A stretch of 64,000 nt of DNA, from NCBI RefSeq assembly GCF_036488675.1, contig NZ_CP133148.1, positions 434,001-498,000 of the forward strand, read 5' to 3'. The notes under the pieces were generated by a model. The model saw nothing but the letters and a program-made list of their open reading frames with translations. It was not told where the DNA came from and ran no database searches. The position numbers and the translations under genes are program-made. Within the stretch, counting starts at the first letter, position 1, and every line of letters starts with the position of its first letter. Below, piece by piece: positions 40,152 to 48,999 of this stretch. This DNA comes from Sinorhizobium chiapasense (lineage in GTDB: Bacteria > Pseudomonadota > Alphaproteobacteria > Rhizobiales > Rhizobiaceae).

Positions 40152-42128
40152 ATGGCTCGCATCGACTTCGAGCGAACGCTCGCCCGCCTTCACGTGGACC
40201 GCATCCTCGATGGCCTCGGTCATCAGCCGAGAGGTATCCACGTAGTCATCGTGCCAGAGACGACTACCGCCGTTGTATGGCAGGACGCTGCTGCTCTTGC
40301 CGTCCGCGATCTCCGCGTCTGTCGGGGACTTACTCCTGGAAACGGCGACAAAATGGATTTTTGCGTCGAGGACGTCGTGGACGGAGACGATGCTATCACT
40401 CCCTCCTACGATGTTGATGTGGCTCTCATGCGCCACAACATGGGCATCGAGAGCGGGATCGACGATGCCGCTTGCACTCTCATCATGGCGGACGGTTCGG
40501 ATGCCGAACATTCGTCGGTGCCGCTTGCTGACTCGGTCATCCGCCCCGAACTGGACGTCGATCTAGTGATCCTCGCGGCGGCTCAATGCGGCCGCGAGAT
40601 CACGGCAGATGAGGCCACCCTGCTTTCGGAGATGCCGTGGCGTCGTCGCCGCATCGCTGTCTCCGCTGCCCGCTCGATCTCCGAAACCCACCGGCTGCAC
40701 CTGCAGGCAGAGGCAGCCGAGGAGGAACGGAAAGCCAAGGAATTCGGCGAAAAATCGGCCGACAAAAAGGACAGGAAGGGCCCGAAGCCATCGGAACGCC
40801 TGGTCCCGGATGTCCGCCCGTTGGTCGAAACGCACGGCTACGGCGGCGCGAAGGATTGGGGTCTCGAACTCGCGAAAGACATTGAGGACTGGCGTAACGG
40901 AGTCATCCGCTGGAGCGATGTTGACAACGGTATTCTCCTGAGCGGTCCTCCGGGATGCGGGAAGACGACGTTCGCCGCGGCGCTCGCGAGGACGCTCGAC
41001 GCTCACCTCGTCATCGGCAGTTATGCTGCGTGGATCGGCACTGGAGATGGGCACCAAGGCGATCTCATCCGTGCGATGCGCGAGGCATTCGCTGAGGCTC
41101 GAGAGCATGCGCCGTCTGTGATTCTGGTCGATGAGATCGATAACTTTGTGCAGCGCGGTTCCATCGGTCACGGTCGGTCCGACGAATGGATGCGCGGCGT
41201 CGTCAACGCCTTGCTCGAATCCCTCGACGGGGCGATCGAGCGCGCGGGCGTGATCGTGGTTGGCGCGACGAATGACGCGTCGGGCATCGATGCAGCACTC
41301 CGCCGCCCGGGACGGCTCGACCGGCACATCGAAATCGGTCTTCCCGACGCCGAAGCCCGGAAAGCGATCTTGCGCCAGCACCTCGGCGTTGCGGAGGGCT
41401 TCCCATTGCGCCTCTTCGAACGGAAGACTCAGGGTATGTCCGGCGCTGACTTGGCGAGACTGGCTCGCGACGCCCGTCGGCTTGCTCGACGCGAGCGAGG
41501 GGAAGTTCGGCCTCATCATATCGCTGCCGCGCTGCCGCGCCGAGAACGGCGTTCCGAGGATGACCTCCGTCATATCGCTGTCCACGAAATTGGTCATGCC
41601 GTCGTCGCGGCGCACCTGGGGGCGACGGTGCATGAGGTCTTCGTAACCCGGGATCGCGATCCCAAAGCTGAGATGGAGATCGCCGGAGCGGCCGCTGTGC
41701 AGCCGCGCGGCGGCCGACGAGATTTCGCGTGGTATGCTGACCGCGTGGCGCACATTATGGGCGGCATGGCGGCCGAAAAGATGGTCTTCGGCAACCATGC
41801 CGACGGCGTAATCGCCGATCTCGCCGAAGCGACAAATATCCTCACTTACGCACTGTCGAGCGTTGGTATGGGGCAAACGCTTCGGTCGGACGGACACCGC
41901 GATCCGCAGTCGATGGTCCAGGCTCGACAATTCGATCCCGTCCTCCGTCGGCGCGTCGAAGACGTTCTCCAGGAACAGGCAGAGCGCGCCCTCGGCATTC
42001 TTGAAAACAATCGCGCTGCTTTCGACGAACTCGTTGAGGTTCTCATCCTCCGCAGCCGGCTCGGCGGGGACGAGGTCCACGAGACGCTTGAGGCCTACGC
42101 GCAGCCGCAGCTCTCGCTGGCGATCTGA
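40152..42128 (+). CDS. Soluble FtsH-like AAA+ metalloprotease
   Basis: 658 residues from ATG 40152 (AGGAG 6 nt upstream). Residues 1-175: unique acidic domain without TM helices. Residues 175-230: charged coiled linker. AAA+ module: Walker A GPPGCGKT at 265-272, Walker B VILVDEID near 323-330, the second region of homology with arginine fingers (ALRRPGRLDRHIEIGLP). M41 protease domain: zinc motif HEIGH at 478-482 and a downstream EATNILTYAL segment that may supply the third ligand. FtsH is normally membrane bound; lacking TM helices, this is a cytoplasmic variant. First gene of a five-gene coupled operon. Confidence 0.8.
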   Translation: MARIDFERTLARLHVDRILDGLGHQPRGIHVVIVPETTTAVVWQDAAALAVRDLRVCRGLTPGNGDKMDFCVEDVVDGDDAITPSYDVDVALMRHNMGIESGIDDAACTLIMADGSDAEHSSVPLADSVIRPELDVDLVILAAAQCGREITADEATLLSEMPWRRRRIAVSAARSISETHRLHLQAEAAEEERKAKEFGEKSADKKDRKGPKPSERLVPDVRPLVETHGYGGAKDWGLELAKDIEDWRNGVIRWSDVDNGILLSGPPGCGKTTFAAALARTLDAHLVIGSYAAWIGTGDGHQGDLIRAMREAFAEAREHAPSVILVDEIDNFVQRGSIGHGRSDEWMRGVVNALLESLDGAIERAGVIVVGATNDASGIDAALRRPGRLDRHIEIGLPDAEARKAILRQHLGVAEGFPLRLFERKTQGMSGADLARLARDARRLARRERGEVRPHHIAAALPRRERRSEDDLRHIAVHEIGHAVVAAHLGATVHEVFVTRDRDPKAEMEIAGAAAVQPRGGRRDFAWYADRVAHIMGGMAAEKMVFGNHADGVIADLAEATNILTYALSSVGMGQTLRSDGHRDPQSMVQARQFDPVLRRRVEDVLQEQAERALGILENNRAAFDELVEVLILRSRLGGDEVHETLEAYAQPQLSLAI

Positions 42129-42137
42129 GGAGGGATC

Positions 42138-42674
42138 ATGTTCGTGAAAAAGTTCTACATCTCGGACACCCACTTCTGCCACGAGCGCATCATCAGGATG
42201 TGCGCTCGGCCGTTCGCATCAATCGACGAACACGACGAGGCCATCGTCGCCAATTGGAACTCCGTCGTCCGCGACCAGGACATTGTCTACCACCTCGGCG
42301 ATTTTGCCTTCCAGCTCGGCATCAACAGCGAGCGCATCCGGTCGCTGTTCTTCCGCCTCAAGGGCCGCAAGCACCTGATCATCGGCAACCATGACCTAGA
42401 CAAGCGCGGCGATCTGCATCCGACCTTGGCGGCTCTCGACTGGGCCGCACGCCCGGAGCATGCGCTACGCACTCGGGACGGCGGTCGCGATGTCTACCTG
42501 GCTCACTATGCCGCCCGGGTATGGCCGAGCCAGCGGTACGGCGCCGTGCATTTCTACGGACATTCGCACGGAAAGCTCCCCGGACAGGGGCTGTCTCGGG
42601 ATGTCGGGATCGACATGCCCGACGTCGACTACACGCCGCGTAGCTTCGACGAACTCATGAAGGGAATGATTTGA
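42138..42674 (+). CDS. Calcineurin-like metallophosphoesterase
   Basis: 178 residues. Complete set of dimetal motifs in order: SDTHFCHERI (DxH), YHLGDF (GD), IIGNHD (GNHD), LAHYAARVW (H) and FYGHSHG (GHxH). Hydrolyses phosphomono- or diesters; small phage- and plasmid-encoded members act on nucleic acid ends, cyclic nucleotides or nucleotide messengers. Nine nucleotides after the AAA+ protease, it overlaps the next gene by 1 nt (TGATG). The substrate is unknown. Confidence 0.82.
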   Translation: MFVKKFYISDTHFCHERIIRMCARPFASIDEHDEAIVANWNSVVRDQDIVYHLGDFAFQLGINSERIRSLFFRLKGRKHLIIGNHDLDKRGDLHPTLAALDWAARPEHALRTRDGGRDVYLAHYAARVWPSQRYGAVHFYGHSHGKLPGQGLSRDVGIDMPDVDYTPRSFDELMKGMI

Positions 42675-42958
42675 TGACTGGGAATGACCTGAATGAGCTT
42701 TACGGTGCGATCATCAGCCCCGCGGCTTCCGTAGTGATCCCGGAGCATTGGATGCCGGCTGTACACGAGGCTCTGGCAGCTTTCCGCGATCTCCCAACGG
42801 ACATCCGAGCGTTCATGATCGTGACCGGAATTCGAGACTGCGACGGGCTGGTCTTCGATGTCGGCGCTGTGCCTCATCTTATGCCGCCCGACGGCCTGAC
42901 GCGCATCGGGGAAATCGTCGAAAGCGCGCGGGCGGCTGTCAAAGCGGGCCTGCACTGA
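42674..42958 (+). CDS. Unknown small protein of the AAA+ operon
   Basis: 94 residues from ATG 42674, which shares its A with the upstream TGA. Mixed alpha/beta: MPAVHEALAAFRDLPTDIRAFMIVTGIRDCDGLVFDVGAVPHLM, then a helical end. No family recognised. The stop shares its last base with the next ATG (TGATG), so the operon is translated as a chain. Confidence 0.6.
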   Translation: MTGNDLNELYGAIISPAASVVIPEHWMPAVHEALAAFRDLPTDIRAFMIVTGIRDCDGLVFDVGAVPHLMPPDGLTRIGEIVESARAAVKAGLH

Positions 42959-43581
42959 TGCGCCTCGAAAACGACATCGCAATTCGCCGTGAGGTCCTCA
43001 GCATCCTCGCAGATGACGTCGCGCTTGGCGTCGGCGACGGTTGGCACCAACTTGTCGGCAAGGCGCTCGTCGGAATCCAAGACCTCACGGACGGTCAGGT
43101 TACGATCCGTAAGGTCTCGGAACGTAGCGGACTGCTGACGATCGCAACCGATGCCGCTCGGTCTTTATTTGACGATGCCACAATGCGTCGCGTCTATGCG
43201 ATCACCGGTGTGGCGACAGATGCCTCCGCGAGTGCATGTGAGATGTGCGGATGTCAAGGACGTCTGATCACGACCGCGCGTCCTCGTGTCCGCTGCGCAG
43301 CGTGCGGAGACGACGAACCCGCACGGCAGCGTGTCTGGCAACAGCATCGAGGCGGCATCAACGAGGCGGCCGCGTACTATCTCCGTGTGTGCCTCGAGCA
43401 TTCTCGGCTTTTCCCGGTCGCGAACATCGTCGTCCGTGTCTGCCTCGATGACCGTGATCACCGCGTCTACCTGGACGAGGTCCACGATCGGCTAGTTTGG
43501 TGGCGTGGCGGCTCCTGGCTTGAAGGCGTCGATGAAGCGGTGCGCGATCAATTCAGGAGGCTCGATTTTGACCGACGGTGA
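42958..43581 (+). CDS. Zinc-ribbon protein of the AAA+ operon
   Basis: 207 residues from ATG 42958. Helical N-terminal half; a four-Cys zinc ribbon near residues 97-120 (CEMCGCQG then RCAACGDD); then a C-terminal domain with RVCLDDRDHRVYLDEVHDRLVWW, strand-rich and acidic. Zinc ribbons of this type bind nucleic acid or protein partners. No family recognised. Overlaps the next gene by 14 nt. Confidence 0.6.
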   Translation: MRLENDIAIRREVLSILADDVALGVGDGWHQLVGKALVGIQDLTDGQVTIRKVSERSGLLTIATDAARSLFDDATMRRVYAITGVATDASASACEMCGCQGRLITTARPRVRCAACGDDEPARQRVWQQHRGGINEAAAYYLRVCLEHSRLFPVANIVVRVCLDDRDHRVYLDEVHDRLVWWRGGSWLEGVDEAVRDQFRRLDFDRR

Positions 43582-44155
43582 CCCCGACCTCGGCCTCATT
43601 CTCGACCAGCGAAGCCGGCGAGCAACCGAAATCCGGGCGGCCGCGCGGGCCTACGTGCGGGAATGCGGACGGAAGAAAGAGGTCGTCGACATCAAACTAT
43701 GGGGGCAGCACCGTTGGAGGCGCGATGGCGTGGTCAAGCGACGGATAATGATCGATGCGCTGCGCGACGAGGTATCCACGGGTGTTGCCGTTGTCGACGT
43801 TTGGCAGAGGTTCGAGGTCAGCGGCACTATAGCGCGCGGGCTTGTCGGCGCTCGGAGCTATGGCGACCTGTATCGCATTCTGATGATCAACGAGATGCCG
43901 GTCGGTTTCAGTCCAGGAGATATCGCCCGGTGGGTTTCGGAAGGCAAAATGTCGGCCGAGGACGGGAGGGATATCCTCGGCATCGAAAGTGACGCCGAGT
44001 TCGAAGCGTTCCTTGCGGCTTGGACTGCCGACGAAAACTTGCTGTCAGACGGCCCCGGTAACCGGCATTGCAATCCGTGCCAGAATGGCTGGCGGAGGCG
44101 GCCTAAGCCGCCTTCTTCTCCTTTTCAGGCTCCTCGGGATCGAACAGGTCGATAG
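43568..44155 (+). CDS. Unknown protein with TTG start, last gene of the AAA+ operon
   Basis: 195 residues. The TTG at 43568 is chosen because AGGAGG sits exactly 7 nt upstream; no ATG is better placed. Basic, Arg-rich N-terminal half (QRSRRATEIRAAARAYVREC, WGQHRWRRDGVVKRRI) and an acidic C-terminal half (VSEGKMSAEDGRDILGIESD). Not recognised; nucleic-acid binding is possible. Its last 53 nt overlap the convergent integrase gene. Confidence 0.55.
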   Translation: MTDGDPDLGLILDQRSRRATEIRAAARAYVRECGRKKEVVDIKLWGQHRWRRDGVVKRRIMIDALRDEVSTGVAVVDVWQRFEVSGTIARGLVGARSYGDLYRILMINEMPVGFSPGDIARWVSEGKMSAEDGRDILGIESDAEFEAFLAAWTADENLLSDGPGNRHCNPCQNGWRRRPKPPSSPFQAPRDRTGR

Positions 44156-45719
44156 CTACCAGCGTGCCGTTCTGGTCCACAACGATGCCTTCGTCACGCA
44201 CCTGATTCCAGGCGTCTAGCACGGCGTCAGTCCAAACCAGCATCGCCTCGCTCTTGAGGTCGAGGTGCTGGATGTCGCCGTAGCTGTCTCCCGTGATCGC
44301 TGCGACGCGATTCCGAACCCAAGCCGCAAGCTCCTCGGGGGACATATCCTTCTCTTGTTTGCCGGCGTCGATAGTGTGTGCCAAAACCGCTGATGCGCCC
44401 CCTGGGATACCTGCTTCGTCCATTGTCTTCGTAATCGCGCGTCGCAGATCGTGAGGGGAGAAATAGTTCACGCCATTGAGGGCGAGAAGATCGACGGCTT
44501 CCTGCTTGCCTTTCATAAGATTGTCTCGGGCAGCAAGACGACGCAGCACCGCGAGTGTTGCTGACCGACTAACATGCACGTCGTCGCCATCCTCGGAGGG
44601 GAAAGCCCATCCGGAAGAACCCGTATGCTTTGCCTTGTCGACGTAGTAGCGAAGGGCGGTCGCCATTCTCGGCGGAATAGGCAGCGCGAAGCACCTACCG
44701 TTCTTTTGGATACCTTCATCCCATTGAGCCAGGTACCAACCGTCCTCTTCGCGACCGGGGTAGAGTGTCAGGTTCGCCGCTTTAAGCTGGAGCCCTGCGC
44801 CCTGCCGCTGCCCGGACAGGACGATCCACAGGAAGGCCGCGAAGACATTATCGCGGAGGCCGTGCTGCACTCCGACACGACCCGGTAGACGGTGATCGAG
44901 GAAGTAAGCGGCGAGGGCGAGGGTCTTTCCGATGCCTTCGATTTCTGGCCGGCGCTTCCGTGGCTTGATGACGGTATCCGTCGACAACATCAGCCACCAC
45001 GGTTCCCGACCCTCAAGGCCTGATTGACCACGATGGTTTTCGTATGTGTACGTGAGAACCGCCCGCAGTCGTGAGACGGCCTTTTTACTCGGTGAGATGC
45101 CCGAGTTTTTCTCGACAGCGTCTCGGATGTTTTCGCCGATCGTTGAGTTCAGCTTCGTGATCGGAGCGTTGATGATGTCGGCGAACTCCTTGCGGGCGAA
45201 CACGGACCGCACTTCGTCGGCGTAGGACGCCTTGATCGCCTTCTTCTTGCCGTCTCGCGAGCGTTTTTCTATGAAGTTGTCGACGGCCTGCTGGAGGGTC
45301 CATGCATTTTCATGTTGTAGTTCGCCACGAACTCTAGCGACAACTTCCTCAGCCTTGGCTTGAGCCTTCCGAATATCAGCCCTACCGATTTCGTCTGCGG
45401 TTGCATGATAGTTCAGGAGGAACGGATCGATCAATTCTTCATCGTTGTCGATCAAATATCGAATGTGGTCATTCAGGGCTCGGGCATACACCGGCGACTG
45501 CAACAGCCATCTCTCCTTTTTAGGATCGGGGACGGCTGCGTATCCGAGCGTAATCATCCGGCCTTTATAGCGTGAAATCCATGCCGCCTTTTTTCCTTGG
45601 ACGCGAAGCTCCATGCCCTTGGTTTCTGCGTCGGTGTAGATGCGATTACCTTCTGAGAAGGGATCGGCTAGAAAGCTCTTCATGAAGCCGGTGGTGATTG
45701 AAAGCTTTGTCGATGCCAT
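44103..45719 (-). CDS. Tyrosine recombinase/phage-type integrase of the element
   Basis: 538 residues, at the long end for the family. N-terminal arm-binding domain (YTDAETKGMELRVQGKKAAWISRYKGR), a core-binding helical region (about residues 130-235), then the catalytic domain: Arg in SGQRQGAGLQL, His-x-x-Arg in SPHDLRRAITKTM, a second His in VLAHTID, and a likely nucleophile Tyr in TGDSYGDIQHLDL. Integrates and excises the element at the 3' end of tRNA-His, 240 nt away. Three 12-bp direct repeats between gene and att site are likely arm-binding sites. Confidence 0.88.
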   Translation of the reverse strand: MASTKLSITTGFMKSFLADPFSEGNRIYTDAETKGMELRVQGKKAAWISRYKGRMITLGYAAVPDPKKERWLLQSPVYARALNDHIRYLIDNDEELIDPFLLNYHATADEIGRADIRKAQAKAEEVVARVRGELQHENAWTLQQAVDNFIEKRSRDGKKKAIKASYADEVRSVFARKEFADIINAPITKLNSTIGENIRDAVEKNSGISPSKKAVSRLRAVLTYTYENHRGQSGLEGREPWWLMLSTDTVIKPRKRRPEIEGIGKTLALAAYFLDHRLPGRVGVQHGLRDNVFAAFLWIVLSGQRQGAGLQLKAANLTLYPGREEDGWYLAQWDEGIQKNGRCFALPIPPRMATALRYYVDKAKHTGSSGWAFPSEDGDDVHVSRSATLAVLRRLAARDNLMKGKQEAVDLLALNGVNYFSPHDLRRAITKTMDEAGIPGGASAVLAHTIDAGKQEKDMSPEELAAWVRNRVAAITGDSYGDIQHLDLKSEAMLVWTDAVLDAWNQVRDEGIVVDQNGTLVAIDLFDPEEPEKEKKAA

Positions 45720-45777
45720 CTCGGAAGTCCTCGAAGCGTTATGGTTTCGGCTCTATAACATCTCCATAACATTTTTC

Positions 45778-45946
45778 CAGTGTTGACAATGCAAATTCAA
45801 AGCCCGCATTTCCGGGCTTCTTCCGAGTTATGGTTAACAGATTTTGGAATTTCAAGCGTTCTGGTGACGGACGATTATTCAGTGTTGACAATAGGTTAGG
45901 TTGGTATCACCATGATATTTCTAGGTAATCGAGTCAGTGTTGACAA
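45778..45946. repeat. Three direct repeats CAGTGTTGACAA between integrase and att site
   Basis: Identical 12-mers at 45778-45789, 45880-45891 and 45935-45946, spaced 102 and 55 bp, all on the same strand. Position is exactly where integrase arm-type sites lie. A separate 7-bp set GTTATGG (45738-45744, 45827-45833) and its complement CCATAAC (45764-45770) may bind an excisionase or host factor. A hairpin AAGCCCG-CATTTC-CGGGCTT lies at 45800-45819. Confidence 0.65.
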
Positions 45947-45959
45947 AGGGCCGATTTCC

Positions 45960-46017
45960 TTAGAGCGCAGGTTTGTGGCACCTGAGGTCGGTGGTTCGAG
46001 ACCACCCAACCGTACCA
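45960..46017 (+). other. att site: 3' part of tRNA-His (GUG)
   Basis: The sequence from TTAGAGCGC onwards contains a complete anticodon arm (CAGGT, loop TTGTGGC with anticodon GTG, ACCTG), a TPsiC arm (GGTGGTTCGAGACCACC), the 3' acceptor strand and CCA. The 5' acceptor strand and D-arm start are missing; instead CAGTGTTGACAAAGGGCCGA lies upstream. This is the duplicated 3' segment left at one end of an element inserted in tRNA-His. Because the fragment reads left to right, the element lies to the left. Confidence 0.85.
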
Positions 46018-46150
46018 TTTTTCAACTCATCCTGTCGTCTCTTTGATTGAAGGGCAACTCCGGTAAGCGGATCGTCGGACCTTGCATGCATGCAAGTGCA
46101 GGCGTGCCGCGAACAGTGTGCGGCGGGAGGCGGAGTTCCTCATGAGTTTC

Positions 46151-46176
46151 GCAGGCGCGGCGAAAACCGCGCCTGC
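46151..46176 (-). terminator. Hairpin after the RTX gene
   Basis: GCAGGCGCGG (46151-46160) and CCGCGCCTGC (46167-46176) form a perfect 10-bp stem with a 6-nt loop, just past the stop of the RTX gene on the minus strand. Strong stem; no marked U-tract. Confidence 0.55.
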
Positions 46177-46183
46177 GCTTACT

Positions 46184-47818
46184 TCAGACGATGAAGAAAT
46201 CGGCGGCGGTAAGCGCAAGATTGGTCCCAATCGTCGCAAAATGTACAGACCCGCCCGCTGCATTTCCGTTGCTGTCGTAAAGCAGCTTTCCCGTGTCGCT
46301 CTCATAGATGATCCGATCATTGGCGTCAGCAGCGAGGCCCGTAGTATTCTTGACAAACTGGACCGCGGTGAGCGTGCCGGTACCGACGATGGCCGAGAAG
46401 ATCAGGTTTTCCAGCCGGACCGTGTCGTCTGCGACGGTGAAGCCGTTGATCGTGTCGACGTTCGTCGTGGCGTTCAGCGCGCTGTTGAAGAAGAATGTGT
46501 CCAGGCCCGTCGAGCCCGTCAGGCTGTCATTGCCGAGCCCACCATTGATCAGGTCATTGCCGAGTCCGCCGTTGATCAAGTCGTTACCGGCGGCGCCATT
46601 GAGGCTGTTGTTGCCGGAATTCCCGCTCAAGCTATTGTTCAAGCCGTTGCCAGCGCCACTGATATTGCCGGTGCCGAGCAGGGCGAGCTTTTCGACACTG
46701 CCACGGACGACGGCAGCGTTACCGAGATTGAACGATATGGAGGAACGAACCGTATCTGACCCGGCGCCGTTGTCGGCGCTTTCGTCGACTACATCTCCGA
46801 CATTGTCCACAAAGTAGGTGTCGTTTCCTTGGCCGCCCCGCATTTCATCGGCGCCGCCGACGCCATTGAGGGAATCATTGCCTGCCTGGCCTCTGAGAAC
46901 GTTTGAAACAGCATTGCCAACTATCGTATCGGCGAAATCTGTCCCACGCACATTCTCGATGTTTGACAAGGTATCCTGCGTGCCGAAACCGTCTCTGGCA
47001 ACTCCGGTGGTAAGGTTCACGACAACACCGAGGCTGCCGCCCCTGTCGGCATCCCGGTGATATCTCACCGTGTCGATACCGCCTCCACCATTGATCGTGT
47101 CCCTTCCTCCGAGCCCCATGAAGCCTTCGTCGATTGCCGCTCCAATAAACGTGTCGGCGAACTGTGTGCCCCGAAAATCCTCGAAACTGCTGAACGTCTC
47201 GGAGAGACCGTAAGGGTCGATAACCGTTCCGGTGGATGCGTTGAGACTGATGCCGCGAAAGGCTGACGAGGTGAAGTAGGCGTCTTGGAAATTGAGGGTG
47301 TCAAAGCCGGCGCCGCCGTTGTAGGTGTCATCTCCTACCCCTCCGGTAATGAAGTCGTCGCCATCATTGCCATTCAGGATGTCGTTGCCAGCACGACCAT
47401 TCAACTCATCGCTGCCCGCCGAACCATTAAGCGTATCTGCCCCACGCAATAGCCACTCTTCCAACTGAAAATTGTCGAAAGCCGTCATACCGTTTTGAAA
47501 CAATTCGAGCGACAGACTCAGACCGCTTATCGCCTGGACCAGCGTCGTCCCGTTGTTTTGCAGCACCTGTATGGACGAGATCGTGCCCGCAACCGGATAT
47601 CCGTTAGCGTCGAATGCGAACCCTGATCCAACAAGCTTTAGCTTCAGGCCATTGCCCAGACTGTAAAGGACCTGTGTGCTGCCCGTGGTCAACCGCGTAG
47701 ACGTGCTCATGTCGACCAGCTGTGAGAATGCAGGGTTAACGTCGTCGAAGCCTGCTATCGGAGGGTTGTACTGGTTTGGATATATTCCACCTGGGAAGAA
47801 ATAAGTAACAGTAGCCAT
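46184..47818 (-). CDS. Secreted RTX (hemolysin-type calcium-binding repeat) protein
   Basis: 544 residues. A 110-residue N-terminal domain (GNGLKLKLVGSGFAFDANGY) is followed by three blocks of GGxGxDxLxG nonapeptides (residues about 128-170, 215-240, and 300-470, the last with a tandem GLGNDLINGGLGNDLINGG). The C-terminus is aliphatic/acidic (LALTAADFFIV), typical of an uncleaved type I secretion signal. Calcium folds the repeats outside the cell. No ABC/MFP export genes are adjacent. First intact gene of the chromosomal side after the att site. Confidence 0.85.
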   Translation of the reverse strand: MATVTYFFPGGIYPNQYNPPIAGFDDVNPAFSQLVDMSTSTRLTTGSTQVLYSLGNGLKLKLVGSGFAFDANGYPVAGTISSIQVLQNNGTTLVQAISGLSLSLELFQNGMTAFDNFQLEEWLLRGADTLNGSAGSDELNGRAGNDILNGNDGDDFITGGVGDDTYNGGAGFDTLNFQDAYFTSSAFRGISLNASTGTVIDPYGLSETFSSFEDFRGTQFADTFIGAAIDEGFMGLGGRDTINGGGGIDTVRYHRDADRGGSLGVVVNLTTGVARDGFGTQDTLSNIENVRGTDFADTIVGNAVSNVLRGQAGNDSLNGVGGADEMRGGQGNDTYFVDNVGDVVDESADNGAGSDTVRSSISFNLGNAAVVRGSVEKLALLGTGNISGAGNGLNNSLSGNSGNNSLNGAAGNDLINGGLGNDLINGGLGNDSLTGSTGLDTFFFNSALNATTNVDTINGFTVADDTVRLENLIFSAIVGTGTLTAVQFVKNTTGLAADANDRIIYESDTGKLLYDSNGNAAGGSVHFATIGTNLALTAADFFIV

Positions 47819-48004
47819 GTTTCCCCCATGCCGGGTCGCGCCCAGCTCAACTATGTTGCGCAGGTAACCAAGGGATTTGGTGGTTCGGCGGTCAATTTTA
47901 GGTTGTTCTAATTAGCAGATTGGCGTTGCCCTGTCACATCGTCCTTTCGGGTGACGTGTCGGGATGTCCCTTACTCAGTCGCTACAACGCAACTGGCCCT
48001 GCGT

Positions 48005-48886
48005 CTAATCGAAGATCTGATGCTCCGCCGCCACCAGCTCCTGCAAAAACGAAACGACGGTGCGCACGCGCACGAGATCGCGCGCGCTTTCGTGATAGGT
48101 CGTCCAATAGGCGCGCCGGATGGTCGTTTCCGGCAGGATGCGTTTGAGCTCGGAAACCTGGCGGGCAATGTAGTTGTGCAGAATGCCGATCCCGGCGCTG
48201 GAACGGACGGCTTCCGTTTGTCCCGTGGCGCTGGAAATCTCGAAAGAAGCGTCCCAGCTGCGCATGATTTCGGCGGAGAAATTGAGCGAAGGCGTGAAGA
48301 TCAGGTCTTCGACATAGCCGATCCGGCGATGGTCCTTGAGATCGTCAATCGCTCGTGGCGTACCGTGGCGGGCAAGATAATCTGCCGATGCGTAGAGCCC
48401 CAGTGTATAATCGGTCAGCTTGGATGAAACGAGACGTCCCTGTTCCGGGCGCTCGATGGTGATCGCGATGTCGGCCTCACGCTGTGACAGCGAGAAGGAA
48501 CGCGGAACCGGAACGAGCTGCAGCTTGAGCTCCGGATAACGCGCCGTAAGCCGCCCGAGGCGTGGCGCCAGGAAGGAGACGCCGAAACCGTCCGGCGCGC
48601 CGATGCGCACCGTGCCGGCGATCGCCGTGTCGATCCTGCCGATCTGCGATTGCGCCGCGAGCATTTCGGTTTCCATGCGTTCGGCGGCGGCAAGGAAGAC
48701 TTCCCCCTCCGCCGTCAGCTCGCAGCCGCTCGGACGGCGGACGAGAAGCCTGGTTTTTAGTGTTTCCTCAAGCGCCGTCACTCGGCGGCTCAGGGTGGCG
48801 TGATTGATGCCGAGCCTCTTGGAGGCGGCGAGAATTTGCCCCGTTCGCGCCACCGCGAGAAACACTCTGACATCGTCCCAGTCCAC
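48005..48886 (-). CDS. LysR family transcriptional regulator
   Basis: 293 residues, standard length. N-terminal winged HTH (ILAASKRLGINHATLSRRVTALEETLKTRLLVRR) and a periplasmic-binding-like effector domain. Divergent from mmsA across 113 nt, so it probably regulates that gene, as in other alphaproteobacteria. Inducer not deducible; valine/inositol degradation intermediates are candidates. Confidence 0.88.
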   Translation of the reverse strand: MDWDDVRVFLAVARTGQILAASKRLGINHATLSRRVTALEETLKTRLLVRRPSGCELTAEGEVFLAAAERMETEMLAAQSQIGRIDTAIAGTVRIGAPDGFGVSFLAPRLGRLTARYPELKLQLVPVPRSFSLSQREADIAITIERPEQGRLVSSKLTDYTLGLYASADYLARHGTPRAIDDLKDHRRIGYVEDLIFTPSLNFSAEIMRSWDASFEISSATGQTEAVRSSAGIGILHNYIARQVSELKRILPETTIRRAYWTTYHESARDLVRVRTVVSFLQELVAAEHQIFD

Positions 48887-48999
48887 GCCGCAGCTCCATG
48901 GGCTTTAGTTTTTGCACAACGGTTCCTGAATATCGGAAATTGAATTGTTCAAATCGTAGTGCGATCATGGGACCACAATCAAGATCAGGAGGAGCACCA

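Noticed and set aside
40563..42182. 539-codon minus-strand frame opposite the AAA+ protease
   Set aside because: No motifs or start signals; the plus strand carries Walker and HEIGH motifs.
45960..46017. Complete tRNA-His gene
   Set aside because: The 5' acceptor strand and the start of the D-arm are missing, so it cannot fold as a full tRNA.
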